A stretch of 64,000 bases of DNA, taken from Argentina anserina. Lineage: Eukaryota > Streptophyta > Magnoliopsida > Rosales > Rosaceae. Position 1 is the stretch's first letter, and each line of letters starts with the position of its first letter. A program made the translations under genes and the position numbers. This document shows positions 21,533 to 33,373 of this stretch, one piece after another. Under the pieces are notes generated by a model that ran no database searches, was not told the DNA's origin, and worked only from the letters and a program-made list of their open reading frames with translations. The stretch is taken from contig NW_026089483.1 in NCBI RefSeq assembly GCF_933775445.1, positions 1-64,000 of the forward strand, in the 5' to 3' direction.

Positions 21533-23446
21533 ATGGAGAAGCCCACTGACACCAATTCTCTATTCCGGGTACCCGACCAGCCGGCCGCTCTACCGGTGTG
21601 GATACATTCCATTTACGTGGTCACGTTTGACATAGAATTCGGTCAAGCTATTGAAAGTCAATTCCCTCGTCATAATGAATTGAAACTCACCGAATTGGAA
21701 AGGAATAATATTTGTTATTCATCATTCCCCGATTCGAATTCGGCCATTACCGGCTCGACCCAATTTCAATTCAGAATGAGATTATCGAAACTAGATGATA
21801 AGTTAAAAGAATTTTATTCCTATTATAACACTCAAACAACCCAAGCCCTCAACGTAGATACAGGATTTATCTATGGATATGTGCACTTTTTGCAGAAGAA
21901 AGATCCATCCCTAAAACGAGGCTACTTTCAGAAATCACTTGTTATATTATCGTTGTTACCATATTTTGAATTATTTAAGCACATAGTTACTGTTATAGGA
22001 TCAAATTATTTCGATAACGAACGCTTACTCGATCTGGAGAACGTTTACAATCAATCCAAGAAGTGGCCAACATTGCGAACCGGTACACTACTCAATCTTG
22101 TCATAATGGGCTCGACAATCGCTTTCTATGTACCGAACAAAGATGATAAGCTCAACAGTTTGCACGCCAACCTATCACCAACTTCAACATCGTTCGCGAA
22201 TAAGATGAGAATGCTCAAGAATAATAGAAATGGACCGACATCAAATACTAGCTCGGTCGGACACCCCACCACAACAGTCCATGGTACGCCGCTCGCACTT
22301 GTTAATCACCACCAAAATTACAACACAATTTTGACAGCCTTTGACTTGGATCTCTATAAATGTTTCTATCCGGTGATTTCAGACTTGCAGATTTTATGGG
22401 AGATGATACTGACCTGTGAGCCGTTTATTGTTATAGCTCAAACGCCGGACCTATGTTCTAGTTTTGTACAGGCCCTCATAAGTCTCATATACCCCTTCAA
22501 GTACAATGCTGATCATCGGCCTTTCTTCACAATTCATGACCCCGAATTCAAGGAATATGTTGGAGCCCGAGACATCAGACCTAAAGTGATTCTTGGAGTG
22601 ACAAATCCATTCTTCACCAAGTCATTGGAGCACTGGCCAAATGTAATCCAGCTTTGTAATATGACAAGCAGCAAGTCGTCAGATCAATTGTGCTCCCTGA
22701 TTTCATCATTTTCATCGATGGCTTCCCAAACTCAACAGGAGCCACAGCAATTGAGGATCCATTTTGTCGACCGCCTGAGATTCACCACCACTGAAACCTT
22801 ACGGCCGGGTCTTAATACAAAATTCAAGCCATACTTACAAAAGGATCGTAATTTCTTGACAAAGATCTTACGAAGTAATAAGGCGCATGGGAGCAACAGG
22901 CCAAACAATGTGCAAACCGCTTTGATTAGACGATGGTTAATTGAGCTAACTCAAAGTTTCTTCATGCCTTTGGAGAGGTACCTCACTCAACTGATGCCTT
23001 TGCATAGCAGGATTTCGCCATTCAAGGCTCCGCCGCAGTTACCTGCGTTCGATTTCTATGCCTTCTTGACGACCATAGATACTAGCGGACCTCATCTCAC
23101 CACGAAGATACGTGGTGACTGGCTCGGATTGTACAAAAAGTTTTTTGAAAGCGCCAACTTCAGAAGCTGGTACGAGGAACGGAAGAGCGAAATCGATCGA
23201 AAACTGTGGACTCTGCACATGGAGTCATTCCTTGATCTCGATCTACCCCAAGCTGTCCAAAATAAGGGTGAAGTCGAGGTTGTCGACATGATAATACAGC
23301 TGAAGCGTCGATTCGCGCTAGCCATCAGCAAATCACACGAGTATCATTTCACCTGCAAAGATCTTGATCAATTCAAACTCAAGCTCACCGAATTGATCAA
23401 CACATTGCCCGAAGACCTTCGAACGGTATTCAAACAGAGCCAATAA
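21533..23446 (+). CDS. DENND6: DENN domain-containing protein 6
   Basis: Predicted Rab guanine-nucleotide exchange factor; human DENND6A acts on Rab14 in endosomal recycling. The 637-residue protein opens the uDENN domain with VVTFDIEFGQAIESQFP, followed by NICYSSFPDSNS and TQFQFRMR, the family signature. The central DENN core includes ILTAFDLDLYKCFYPVISDL and EPFIVIAQTPDLCSSFV. The C-terminal part (PPQLPAFDFYAFLTTID) is also typical. A Ser/Thr/Asn-rich linker at about 215-245 is species-specific. Single exon, start at MEKPTDTN. Invertebrates usually have one gene for A/B, so no letter is given. Confidence 0.9.
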   Translation: MEKPTDTNSLFRVPDQPAALPVWIHSIYVVTFDIEFGQAIESQFPRHNELKLTELERNNICYSSFPDSNSAITGSTQFQFRMRLSKLDDKLKEFYSYYNTQTTQALNVDTGFIYGYVHFLQKKDPSLKRGYFQKSLVILSLLPYFELFKHIVTVIGSNYFDNERLLDLENVYNQSKKWPTLRTGTLLNLVIMGSTIAFYVPNKDDKLNSLHANLSPTSTSFANKMRMLKNNRNGPTSNTSSVGHPTTTVHGTPLALVNHHQNYNTILTAFDLDLYKCFYPVISDLQILWEMILTCEPFIVIAQTPDLCSSFVQALISLIYPFKYNADHRPFFTIHDPEFKEYVGARDIRPKVILGVTNPFFTKSLEHWPNVIQLCNMTSSKSSDQLCSLISSFSSMASQTQQEPQQLRIHFVDRLRFTTTETLRPGLNTKFKPYLQKDRNFLTKILRSNKAHGSNRPNNVQTALIRRWLIELTQSFFMPLERYLTQLMPLHSRISPFKAPPQLPAFDFYAFLTTIDTSGPHLTTKIRGDWLGLYKKFFESANFRSWYEERKSEIDRKLWTLHMESFLDLDLPQAVQNKGEVEVVDMIIQLKRRFALAISKSHEYHFTCKDLDQFKLKLTELINTLPEDLRTVFKQSQ

Positions 23447-23608
23447 GACACCGCCGAACATTCGATTGTGGCGATGAGCTCAATGCGATGAATTGCATGA
23501 ATGAGTCGCGCAATCATCCCAATTAAATAATCCGAAGATTGATGATGATGTCTCTATTTAATTCTTGAGCATTTCCAATTATAATTCAATCATGGGATGC
23601 AACAGATT

Positions 23609-24308
23609 TCAATTCTTCTGAGGCTCTTGAATTTTGGCCGGCATTTCGACACAAGCAATTATGTCGCCCTTCTCGTCGACCAGACGCAAGAAAACATCGA
23701 CATTTATCTTCGGGTAGGTGCGCAATATGGGCAAAGTCAGCTTGAATTTGTAGGCCTTTCCTTCCTCCAATGGACAGTTGAAACCATAGTTTCCGCAGGC
23801 GTTGTCCGGGTTCACATGGAACGGAACCGGCAGCGTGTTTAGCTTACCGGTTACTTTGACTTTGACTTGCTCTATTTTTTGCTCTACTCAGCGAAGATAG
23901 TTGGCGATGGTTAACATATGCCTTTTTGGAACCATTTAGATTCTGATCACGCGGAAAGTTTTGCTGGTTGGTCACTTACTTGGAACAAAGTCGAGCTCGA
24001 TGGACTTGTTGAAGCCCCTGAGGAATGGACAGGCGTCCGCGAGGGCATCACAATCACTGACCTTAACTTCCTTCACGTTGGAGTGAGATTTTTCCGGCTC
24101 TGAGAATCGGGCGAACAAGGCTGCGATTAGCACAATGCTTGAATCATACTATAGATTTGAATTCACTACTTAGTGTTTCGTAAATCTTTAGAAGGACGAC
24201 AAATTCAGGAATTTACTCACCGCAGACACTATATTTAAGCGCACTAACAGAGTGCTGAACTGCCATAAGGGCCACCACTGCCACGAGCAGGAGTATTGGT
24301 TTGAACAT
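23609..24308 (-). CDS. Secreted ML-domain (NPC2-like / group 2 allergen) protein
   Basis: Small secreted lipid-binding protein of the MD-2-related (ML) family, which includes NPC2 and mite group 2 allergens. Three exons on the minus strand: 24308-24221, 24099-23980 and 23883-23609, with introns of 121 and 96 bp (donors GTGAGT and GTAAGT). The spliced product is 160 residues: signal peptide FKPILLLVAVVALMAV with likely cleavage near residue 23, then six cysteines in ML order (SVCEPEK, SDCDALADAC, DNACGNYGFNC, IIACVEM). CPLEEGKAYKFKLTLPI is the family core. The first two exons are short and were found from splice sites and Cys spacing. Whether it handles sterol or another lipid cannot be told. 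Confidence 0.88.
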
Positions 24309-25426
24309 GTTCGAATTGTTTTTTGCTCTGTCTTGCACTGTTTGGTGATATTTGAGTGTAAATTAGTTCAAATAATTGAACGCCGCAATTATGTGATCCA
24401 AGCTGTCTAATAATCACTTGGCATTTGAACGCTGCTTTAATTTGCGCAAAGCTAGTCGGCCACACTGAGACGCCCCGCCGAGTGGCGACAAAAACTCTCT
24501 CGATTCATTCAACCAGTGGGAGAGGAGGTGTCGTGCGTTGCCGCGCGGCCAAGCCGGCTATCGAGCTTTGCTGCTAATCAGGATCATCTGTCGCCTTGTC
24601 CTAGGCGGTGAGTCGCGTCATTGACTCAAACACTGTACAGTGGAGTGTGGCGGCCGGCACAAAACTCGTAGCCTGTGAGAGAAAAGCTCTCTCCCTCTCT
24701 CGCTAGATCTCGAGGCTTCAGCCCCTCGGTCGGTGGTTTGTGCTTCATCATCATCATCAGCGACATTATCGTGAGCGATTGCCGCCGCCGCCGCCGCCGC
24801 CGCCTAGCCGCCGATCAGTATTCAATTGAGACATTTTATCATCATGTAAAACGAGGAGCCATCTGAATGCCGCAGCAGCCGCCGCCGCTGTAGCCATGAC
24901 ACAGATGACTGATTAGCTAAGTAAACAAAGTCCATATGGTGGACTACTTACTTGAGCCTCTATCTCGGCCGCGAACTAGAGCCAAAGTTCGACAAGAAGA
25001 TGGATATTCTTCTTCGACGGCGATGTTCATAATTATAGAGGACGATTCGTGTTTCTCGTCATCATCATCGACTACACAGTTTACCTGTTGGTTTGAATCA
25101 ACGTCACGGATTCGTGTCGTCCCCCGCCCTCGAGCGTTCGGCTCCTCGCAGACACGAGCTCCTGGCGCCAACTGCGTGCCGCTTCCACAGCGCACCAAAA
25201 CACATGCGCCATTTCTCTTTCCCCCATGTGCGAACCGCGTGGACTTCTGCAATCGCTTGCGTCCAATGCTAAATTTCGATTGCTGTTCGTAACGAAACCA
25301 AACTATTAGGCATACTACTGGAATCTAAACCTTCTATTGTGATATTCTAATTTTTCTTTTCTAGTTATATTGAAACTAAAATATATAATAATAATAATTA
25401 AGTAGAACTGTAACCAATTGCTAACC
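24309..25426. other. Intergenic with GCC repeat, upstream of ABCF2
   Basis: About 1.1 kb between the NPC2-like gene and ABCF2 (divergent). It contains a GCC run (about 24781-24805) and GC-rich then AT-rich DNA just before ABCF2. No credible coding frame seen. Confidence 0.5.
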
Positions 25427-27286
25427 ATGCCTTCCGATTCAAAGAAGAAACGTGACGCTAAAAAGAAGGAGGCCCAACGATCCAAGCACTCCTCGGGCAA
25501 AGCCGCCGCCGCCGCCACCAATGGGACCAATGCCTCAGAGATAGCCAAGGACAAATTAATCGAAGAGAATGGGGACTGTGTCGACGAGCTGACCGCCATG
25601 CTGGAGCGCGATCTAGAATTGGCGGCCCAAGCTAGATCTTGCACCGGTGTTCTGGGCATTGAGGCCATGTCGAGGGATGTTAAAATAGACAATCTATCCA
25701 TTACCTTTCATGGTTTTGAAATTTTGAACGAGACTCGGCTCGAATTGAACTACGGCAGACGTTATGGTTTAATTGGATTTAATGGCTGCGGAAAGTCAAC
25801 TCTGTTCTCTGTCATTGGTAGGCGCGAGATACCAATCCAGGAGCAGATCGATATCTACCATTTGGCGCGTGAAATCCCACCACTGGAAAAGTCCGCTTTA
25901 GATGCTGTATTGGATTGTGAAAAGGAGCGTATCAGATTGGAGAAACTGGCCGAAGAATTGGCCGAGAAGGAGGACGAAGAGTCTCAGGAGCAGCTAATGG
26001 ATATCTACGAGCGTCTCGATGATATGGGAGCAGACAAGGCCCGCGCTAAAGCCGGCTACATCCTTTACGGTCTAGGTTTTGACAAGCAAATGCAACAGAA
26101 ACTCTGCAAGGATTTCAGTGGTGGTTGGCGCATGAGGATCGCCCTGGCAAGGGCTCTCTACTTGAAACCTCACATGTTACTGCTGGATGAGCCCACTAAC
26201 CACTTGGATCTCGAGGCATGTGTCTGGCTCGAGCAAGAGCTCAAAAACTACAAGAGAATTTTGGTAATAATATCGCATTCGCAAGATTTCTTGAACGGAG
26301 TTTGCACAAATATCATCCACTTGGACAAAAATCGGCTCCATTATTATACGGGAAATTATGATGCTTTCGTCAAGACCAGGCTAGAATTGCAAGAACATCA
26401 AATGAAGCGTTTCAATTGGGAACAAGCTCAAATTTCGCACATGAAAGATTATATTGCCCGTTTTGGTCACGGAAGTGCCAAACTCGCCCGTCAGGCACAA
26501 TCCAAAGAGAAGACATTGGCCAAAATGGTCAACGCTGGGCTGACTGAGAAGGTGACATCAGACAAGCTTGTTGAATTTTACTTCCCCGCATGTGGAAAAA
26601 TCCCGCCGCCCGTTCTGATGATCCAGAACATCTCCTTTAGGTACAATGAAAAGTCACCCTGGATTTACAAGGATCTTGAGTTGGGTATCGATTTGGATAG
26701 TAGGATCGCGCTTGTGGGTCCAAACGGATGTGGAAAATCAACCTTTCTGAAATTAATTTGCGGTGAAGTCATACCACAGGATGGTCTCATCAGGAGGCAT
26801 TCTCATCTCAGGATCGCCAGGTATCATCAGCATCTTCATGAGGCTCTCGATCTCGATCTGAGTGCGCTCGATTATATGCTGAAATGCTTCCCGGATGTCA
26901 AGGAGAGGGAAGAGATGCGTAGAATCATAGGTCGATACGGATTATCTGGACGGCAACAAATTTGTCCCATGCGTCATCTGTCTGACGGCCAGCGTTGTCG
27001 AGTTGTGTTCGCATGGCTGGCCTTCCAGGTTCCTCACTTGCTACTATTGGATGAGCCCACCAATCACTTGGATATGGAAACAATAGATGCTTTAGCTGAT
27101 GCTGTCAATGATTTCGAGGGAGGCATGATACTTGTGAGTCACGACTTTAGATTAATCAGTCAAGTGGCCAAGGAGATTTGGATTTGCGAGCACTCTACCA
27201 TCAGGAAATGGGACAAAGATATCATGGCTTACAAGAACCATTTGAGGAGCAAGATTTTGAAGGAAACTGACTATGAAGCTGAGTGA
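25427..27286 (+). CDS. ABCF2: ABC protein F subfamily member 2
   Basis: Soluble twin-ATPase ABC protein without membrane segments; ABCF members act on ribosomes in translation or ribosome assembly. The 619-residue product has a Lys-rich N-terminus and two cassettes. Cassette 1: Walker [10 protein letters not shown], signature FSGGW, Walker [12 protein letters not shown]. Cassette 2: Walker [10 protein letters not shown], signature-like LSDGQ, Walker [14 protein letters not shown] and the H-loop SHDF. The linker between them is the ABCF type. The ATG at 25427 (MPSDSKKKR) follows a non-ATG extension of three codons. Single exon. The stop is 28 bp from the stop of GTF3C6. Confidence 0.97.
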   Translation: MPSDSKKKRDAKKKEAQRSKHSSGKAAAAATNGTNASEIAKDKLIEENGDCVDELTAMLERDLELAAQARSCTGVLGIEAMSRDVKIDNLSITFHGFEILNETRLELNYGRRYGLIGFNGCGKSTLFSVIGRREIPIQEQIDIYHLAREIPPLEKSALDAVLDCEKERIRLEKLAEELAEKEDEESQEQLMDIYERLDDMGADKARAKAGYILYGLGFDKQMQQKLCKDFSGGWRMRIALARALYLKPHMLLLDEPTNHLDLEACVWLEQELKNYKRILVIISHSQDFLNGVCTNIIHLDKNRLHYYTGNYDAFVKTRLELQEHQMKRFNWEQAQISHMKDYIARFGHGSAKLARQAQSKEKTLAKMVNAGLTEKVTSDKLVEFYFPACGKIPPPVLMIQNISFRYNEKSPWIYKDLELGIDLDSRIALVGPNGCGKSTFLKLICGEVIPQDGLIRRHSHLRIARYHQHLHEALDLDLSALDYMLKCFPDVKEREEMRRIIGRYGLSGRQQICPMRHLSDGQRCRVVFAWLAFQVPHLLLLDEPTNHLDMETIDALADAVNDFEGGMILVSHDFRLISQVAKEIWICEHSTIRKWDKDIMAYKNHLRSKILKETDYEAE

Positions 27287-27314
27287 AGATAGGAATCATG
27301 AAATAACATTATTA

Positions 27315-27590
27315 TTATTTCGGCTTGACTATGACGCGTCGCGCCGTCACCACTTTGTCTGTTTTTCCATAGTATTTCTGTTTCTCGTCTGAATCTTGTT
27401 CTAGCAATAGTCGTGAACCGATAGAGTCTTTGACATCGATTTTGTAAAATTTAGAGTCCACCTTGAGCACTGGTTCATCCGTGTCAATTCCTAGAAGCTG
27501 GAGTTGCTTGTCGGCCAAGCTATCGAGATCGAAATTGCCTTCAAATTCGATGACAATGTCCTCTGTTTCTGAATCCGAAGCATTAGCCAT
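27315..27590 (-). CDS. GTF3C6: General transcription factor 3C polypeptide 6
   Basis: Small TFIIIC subunit used in RNA polymerase III transcription of tRNA genes. The 91-residue protein fits the triple-barrel TFIIIC fragment: EDIVIEFEGNFDLDSL, then LLGIDTDEPVLKVDSKFY and GSRLLLEQD, matching the GTF3C6 core. Human GTF3C6 is about twice as long because of a C-terminal tail missing here. The ATG at 27590 (MANASDSE) was chosen; the frame extends 15 codons upstream without homology. Tail-to-tail with ABCF2. Confidence 0.83.
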   Translation of the reverse strand: MANASDSETEDIVIEFEGNFDLDSLADKQLQLLGIDTDEPVLKVDSKFYKIDVKDSIGSRLLLEQDSDEKQKYYGKTDKVVTARRVIVKPK

Positions 27591-28719
27591 TATTGACAGA
27601 GGTCTCAAGGAATGTTGAGCAATTAAATAATTCACCCTAATGTCATGCGGGTCGTCAAGTTAATGATCGCTAGAATAGAAAACCTATTTGTTATTATAAT
27701 GTACTTGCGTTTCGGCGTTTTCTTTTTCCCACCTTCGCCCAACATGAAGCGGGCGGGTCGGTTTGTGCGCGTTGAGCCAACATGCCCGCCGCTGCCGTGT
27801 AGCTCGCGCACAAGTTACACCATTCGGTTGGTGCCTCTGTGTCTACCGCAGGCAAAGCTGGTTGGTTGGTTGGCTGGCTGGCTGGCTGGCTGGCTGGCTG
27901 TAGCTCGTCCCTCGCCAGTTGGTTGGCATTAGTGAGACTGGTGTAAGTGTAAAGCTGGATTGCCCACATAGTCTACAAAAGTTGGAGCGGCAGTAGCTGT
28001 TAGATTGTGCGCCCGCCTTCTCATTCGGCATCCACGAGAGCTGATTGGCAAGGGGAATCTAATCGGGGATCCTGAGCGCAGCATCTCGTTGCAGCTAGAG
28101 CTGTTTGCATGCTTCAGGAATGCGCCACCCTACCTCGAAGGGCGGCAATCTTTTCTCAAATGAATCGAAATGTTTCCCATTTCGGGCGCCTCCCTCGAAG
28201 GGTTTGCATAGAGCTGGCTGATTTGTGAGCCGCGCAAGAATCTTCCACTTGTTGAGGGCCGCTCTCCGCTCGCTAGGCAGGTTCTATCCCGTCCGGATGA
28301 GATAAGTACTTGTTTGCCTGCACGTGCATGCGATTCCGATGCCGGCGCCGCAACTGCAGCCGCCGAAACCGTTAGCGGCGTGTCGTAATCGGGCGTAACG
28401 GTATTCTCTTGTGGGGGGTCTTGCGTAAGCGAGCAGCATTAACGCGCCGACAATGATCTTGCTGGCATTGCCACTAGGACGGAGACTGTCGTCAGAGTGT
28501 TTCGCGTCGCAGCTTGCATCTTGTAGCTGACGACGCGTCTCTGGTGCTGCCGGGTGTTGGCGGGTTCACCAGGTGGCAACGATGCGCAGTTAATCCGCAA
28601 CCGAACGCGCCTGGCGAATCCATTTGACACACTTCAAGCGGCGGAGTAACATCAAAGCTCACCGACGACCTCGAACGTTGAAGAATCCATCATCCAGAGT
28701 AGGCTGAATCTCCGATAGA
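27591..28719. other. Intergenic with TGGC repeats
   Basis: About 1.1 kb between GTF3C6 (-) and the eclosion-hormone-like gene (+). It holds a (TGGC/TGGT)n tandem repeat at about 27859-27900 and several short GC-rich stretches. No coding frame supported. Confidence 0.5.
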
Positions 28720-29262
28720 ATGTTCTGGCATGAAGGACCGAGAATGGGCGCACTGGCTGTGCTGGCGTCAGCTCTTCTGATGGTGGCGACAGTTTCGATG
28801 GTGCCCGCGCACAAATCGCCGCTTCACTCCGGAAACAGACAGCGCTCAGCCAGAGACACTGGCGGCGCTATTTTGCCCATCGACAGCCAGAGTCAGCAGC
28901 AACCACAAATCGCACCGGCCGGCCCATTGTCGCAGATCATCACGGATTGCCGCCTGGCCAACGGCGAGCAACCGTCGCCAGTGAGGGGCGCCGAAGTGGG
29001 CGAGCCGGCCGAGAGTCAACTGTCGCCGAAGGTGATGCTCTGCTTGAACAATTGCGCCAATTGCGTCAAGCAATGGAAGACGGGCGTCTACAATGGGCGC
29101 AACTGTGCCGACGATTGCATTCAGCAGGCGGCGGCGGCGGCGGCGGCCGCCGCGGCCTCAACGGGCGGCCCAGACGGCGAACAGCCGCTCGTCGAGTCAA
29201 TGGACCCGGATTGCAGCCTAATCAAGTATTTCAACGCCACTCTGCTGGCGGCGAGCGCCTAA
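28720..29262 (+). CDS. Eclosion-hormone-like neuropeptide precursor
   Basis: Secreted 180-residue precursor. A signal peptide is visible whether translation starts at residue 1 or at the second ATG (MGALAVLASALLMVATVS). The mature region has the eclosion hormone six-cysteine frame: Cys108-x3-Cys112-x2-Cys115-x13-Cys129-x3-Cys133 then Cys165, in CLNNCANCVKQ, GRNCADDC and MDPDCSLIKYF. In insects this hormone triggers ecdysis behaviour through a receptor guanylyl cyclase. Unusual features: a long Gln/Ser/Pro-rich pro-region with a seventh Cys (77), and a ten-Ala run (about 137-146) plus Gly-rich spacer that stretch the Cys5-Cys6 loop to 31 residues, about three times the usual length. Family call rests on cysteine spacing. 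Confidence 0.72.
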   Translation: MFWHEGPRMGALAVLASALLMVATVSMVPAHKSPLHSGNRQRSARDTGGAILPIDSQSQQQPQIAPAGPLSQIITDCRLANGEQPSPVRGAEVGEPAESQLSPKVMLCLNNCANCVKQWKTGVYNGRNCADDCIQQAAAAAAAAAASTGGPDGEQPLVESMDPDCSLIKYFNATLLAASA

Positions 29263-29823
29263 CCAGCAGCCGCAGCACTCTTCTATCGTCAGGCGGCGGC
29301 GCCGAGATAGCAGCAGGACCACCAATTTCCACCATTATTTATCTAGCCCATTATTATCTAGCAACCGCAAAGCTTCACTTCGCTTCATTTGTACAGCTCG
29401 GGAGCCCAACGAGAATAAACAACGCCCATGATTGACATCCGATGGCCGACTCGACTCGCTCGCACGGCTTTGCTATCCAACTGTTCCATCCGAAGGCTTG
29501 AGTGATTGATTTGCATATACATATTTGATTTGAATTTGCATTTGCATTCGCATTTGTAGCAACTGCTTTGCGTGCTCGAAAGAAAGCGAACAAAAATGAG
29601 ATCCGATTCAAAAGGGAAACAGAAACGGAGTGGATACACCAATCGGAGCGGGTGAAAGATTCACGTGAAAGCCATAATTTATTATTATTCAGCTTATTAT
29701 GTTTGGTCTGCTGATGGCGCTGTTTGATCTGGGCAACCATCAATGTGGGAGTGGGAGAGAGAGAGAGAGAAAAAAGAGAGAGAGAGAGAAAGAAGAAGGG
29801 GTGACGCCAAACAAGAATCTCGA
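29263..29823. other. Intergenic between convergent genes
   Basis: About 560 bp between the stops of the EH-like gene and the ZO-like gene. Purine-rich GA tract at about 29755-29792. No gene seen. Confidence 0.5.
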
Positions 29824-32735
29824 TTAGATCTTGTTCAGGTTGTAATAGTGATAGTTGTTTTGGTTGATGTCGCTGTAGACTTGGAAGGCGCTGCCTCTAC
29901 TATCGTGATTCCTTGATAGATCGATAACATTCGGTTGGCCGGCGCCGCCGCCTCCATTGGCCACCACCTGATGATGCAAGCCGAGCGAGCCGCCCCCATA
30001 GCTGGCGCCGTTCTCGGCGCTCTGGTTCATCGGCGGCAGCGGATGATAATTGCCGCCGCCGCCGCTTCCATTCGAGTAGGAGTTTGCGTGAAGATTGGCG
30101 GCTGGCTTACCGTTTGCATTTGCATTTACGTTTACATTGTTGGCGATTCCATTCGGGCCGCCAGCAGCTCGGATGGCGCGCGAATAGATGCTCTCCGGTT
30201 GAGGCGGCGGCGGCTGCTGCTGCTGCTGCTGCTGTAGTCGACTGATAGTTTGCTGCTGTTGGTGGTCGCCGGCAGCGGCCACTTGCTGGTGACTTGGTGC
30301 CATCGTCGGATAATGCGCTTGCTGCTGCTGCTGCTGGTAGAGCATATTGGCGCTGCTCTGGCCGTAACTGGCGCCGCCGCCGCCGCCGATTCCATTCGAG
30401 GACGAAATGGAGCTCGAGTTCTCGAACTCGGACGGGAAGGGTTTCTTGGCGCACTCGTCATCGTCGTCGTCATCTTCGTCATGCTCGTCATGCAAGTGAC
30501 TGGTGCGCTGCAGCCGCCTCATGTCGTCGATATCGTCGGCGCCCTCGTCGAGCCCGTTCCGGTGCCGCTGGCGCGGACGGTGCTCATGCTGCTGCTGCTG
30601 CTGGTGCTGCTGGTGGTGGTGCTCGTAATCATCCAGGTCGTCGACATCGTCGTCTTCATCATCATCGTCGTCGTCGTCGTCGGACATCATTCCGTTTAGT
30701 TTTGGTTCGCTGGACGCTCGAGCCAACTTTTGGGCCAGACTGTGCGCATGGGCGTTCCTCAGCTGGCTCCTATTGCCGTACGTTCCGCCAGGTAAGAGAT
30801 CAATGGTACTTTTGCTGCTCGTTATGTGTAAACTTTCACTGAATCTATCGTTGAGGGCGCTCGTCGAGGTGGTTGCGCCCGCGACGCCGCCGTGCTCGAA
30901 GCCCATAAAGCCGCCATTGGCGGGCATCGATTGAGTGCTGTTCATTTGGTACATCATTTCGTTCAGATTTATCTTGCTACTGTTGCCTTGGCCCAGCTCG
31001 CCGGCGCTCACCTGGCCGCCGCCGCCGCCGCCGCCGCCACCATTCGAGGCCAAATGATGGATCAAGCTCGAGTTGGCGGCGGCGGCGCCGCCGCCGCCGC
31101 TCGTTAGCTGCCGCTTGTCGGTTGCGCCGGACGACTTCTTGTCGCTCATCCAAACGTTTGCCGACTGCTGGCTCTCGATGGTCTCCCGCAGCTTCCGGTA
31201 CCACATTTCGCTGCCCATCGTGGACAGATTGAGCGTTGCCGTGAACACATGCGACCACACCTTCTCCAGCTTGATCGACTGCTCGAGCAGCTTGCGGCTG
31301 CTCGTGTCCTGGCCGATGGTGGCGCGGGCGCCGCCGCCGCCGCCGCTCGCGCGGCCCAGCAGCGAGCCATCGTCGTCCTTGGCGCGCGTTGCGCCCGGCC
31401 CCGACGACGGCGAGGACGGATCGAGCGACTTCAGGGCCCGCTGGCGGAACTCCTTTATGATCGACTTCGAATCGGATTTCATGAATATCACTATGGGCGT
31501 CAGGTTTACATGGTTGAGCTTCTCCACGGCTGGCGGCGTTATGTCGAGCAGCGTGTGCTTGCCCTGATCGATCACCTCCAGGATTCCCTTCATTCGGATC
31601 ACCTTCGGGTGGCCGGCGGCGGCGTTCTGATTGAAACCCGTCGGGTAGGCGTACTTTTCGGGATAATCTTTGAGCAATTTTTCGCGCGCAACGTCCGCGA
31701 GCGGCCCGAATATCACCACCGGCCTGCAGAAACCCGGATGCTTATGGGTGACGCGCTCGTAGGCGGCCAGCTTGCAGCTGCCGATATCGAAGACAACGTT
31801 GTCCCAGTTGTCCTTGCACAGACTCTTTGAGCGTTGCGCCGAGCGGCGCTTCAGGAAGTTGACTCGGCCCACGCTGGCGCTCAGAACTCCGCCGCCGCCG
31901 CCGCCGCTGGCGCCATTCGACGAGAGGCCGCCGCCGTTTAGAGTGGCGCTCAGATCGCCGCCGCCGCCGCCGCCCAGCTCGAGGTGTCTGCGTTGCTCGA
32001 GCGCGAGCTCGTCGGCGCGCGCCCGATCCGGGATGAGGCCCTTCTCGGCGTCCTTGCCGTTCGGCTTGACCCGGGTGGCCAGCCAGTATTGGTGGCCGTA
32101 GTCGCTGTTCTGCAGCGTGTCCAGCACGTGCAGGATGTCGCCCTTCTTGAACGAGAGCTCCATCTTTCCGCTGCGGGTGGCCTGGAACGAAAAGTTGGCC
32201 TTGATGTAAAACTTTTCCGGCTCCTGCTTGGCGGCTGCCGGCGTGGTTGTCGCCGCCGCTGCCGCAGTCGAGGTCGATAAACTAGAGACGGCTCGACTAT
32301 GCTGCTGCTGCTGCTGCTGGCTGTTCGCTTGGGCTGGCGGCCGAATCGAGCTGCTGCTGATCGATGAATTGATGACCGATTGCCGAATTAAAGTGCCATT
32401 CAAGCTCGACTGCTCGCTCGGTGTCGGTGGGATCGTTGGCGGCTGCTGCTGCTGCTGCTGGCCCATTTGATTTGCGGCCACCTGTTGATGATGCTGATGC
32501 TGCTGCTGCTGCTGGTGGGGGCTCATCAGATAGGGAATCATGAAGACAAGTATCTGGGGCTGGCTCGGATTGGGGAGCATCGATTGCGTGACAGCCTGCT
32601 GGATTTGCAGCGAGGCCGACTGAATTTGTGCGGCTGCTGTGGCTGGAATCATGAGTGTGGTCATGGGCACCTGTTGCTGGTGCGGTTGCATTTGTTGCTG
32701 AGGAACTTGATGATTGATCTGGGCGGCTGAAATAA

Positions 32736-32767
<32 letters not shown>

Positions 32768-33342
32768 GACTGAGTATACTGTTGTTGCGTGATGTACTGA
32801 GTAGTCTTTGCGGCCATCATTGGCGACATTAAAATAGTTGGCTGACTTGAGTATGGCATAGTGTTCATGAGCTGCTGCTGTTGCTGTTGCATTATTGACG
32901 CGTGCTGTTGGCTCAACATGGCTTGTTGTTGTTGTTGTTGTTGTTGTTGCTGTTGCTGTTGGTGGGAATGGGGAGGAACTATAAGAGTGCTAAAGTTGGA
33001 CGGATCATCTTGCTGCTGCTGCTGCTGCTTCTGGGGCATCTGCTGGTGACTCGTTGGCTGCATCTGGGCCATGGAGGCCACCAGCGACGACGACGATGGC
33101 GGCGGCGGCGGCGGCGGTGGAAAGTGACCCGGCTGCTGCTGCTGCTGCTGCTGCTGCTGCATCGAGTAGAGGAACAGGGGCGACGACGAGCTCTGCAACC
33201 TCGACAACGAATTCTGGGAGGAGCCCATGTGAGATTGCATCGACTGTTGCTGCTGCTGCTGGCTCGGCGGCTGCTGTCTGCCGTTATTAATGCTACTGTT
33301 AAATGCAGTATCCCGAACTAGATGCGAGTTCATGTTGTTGAG

Positions 33343-33373
<31 letters not shown>

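Noticed and set aside
30250..33321. Long plus-strand frames opposite the ZO-like gene (up to 193 codons)
   Set aside because: They are the complement of polyQ, Gly and Ala coding repeats (reading as poly-Leu, Cys, Ala or Arg) and are shadows of the real gene.
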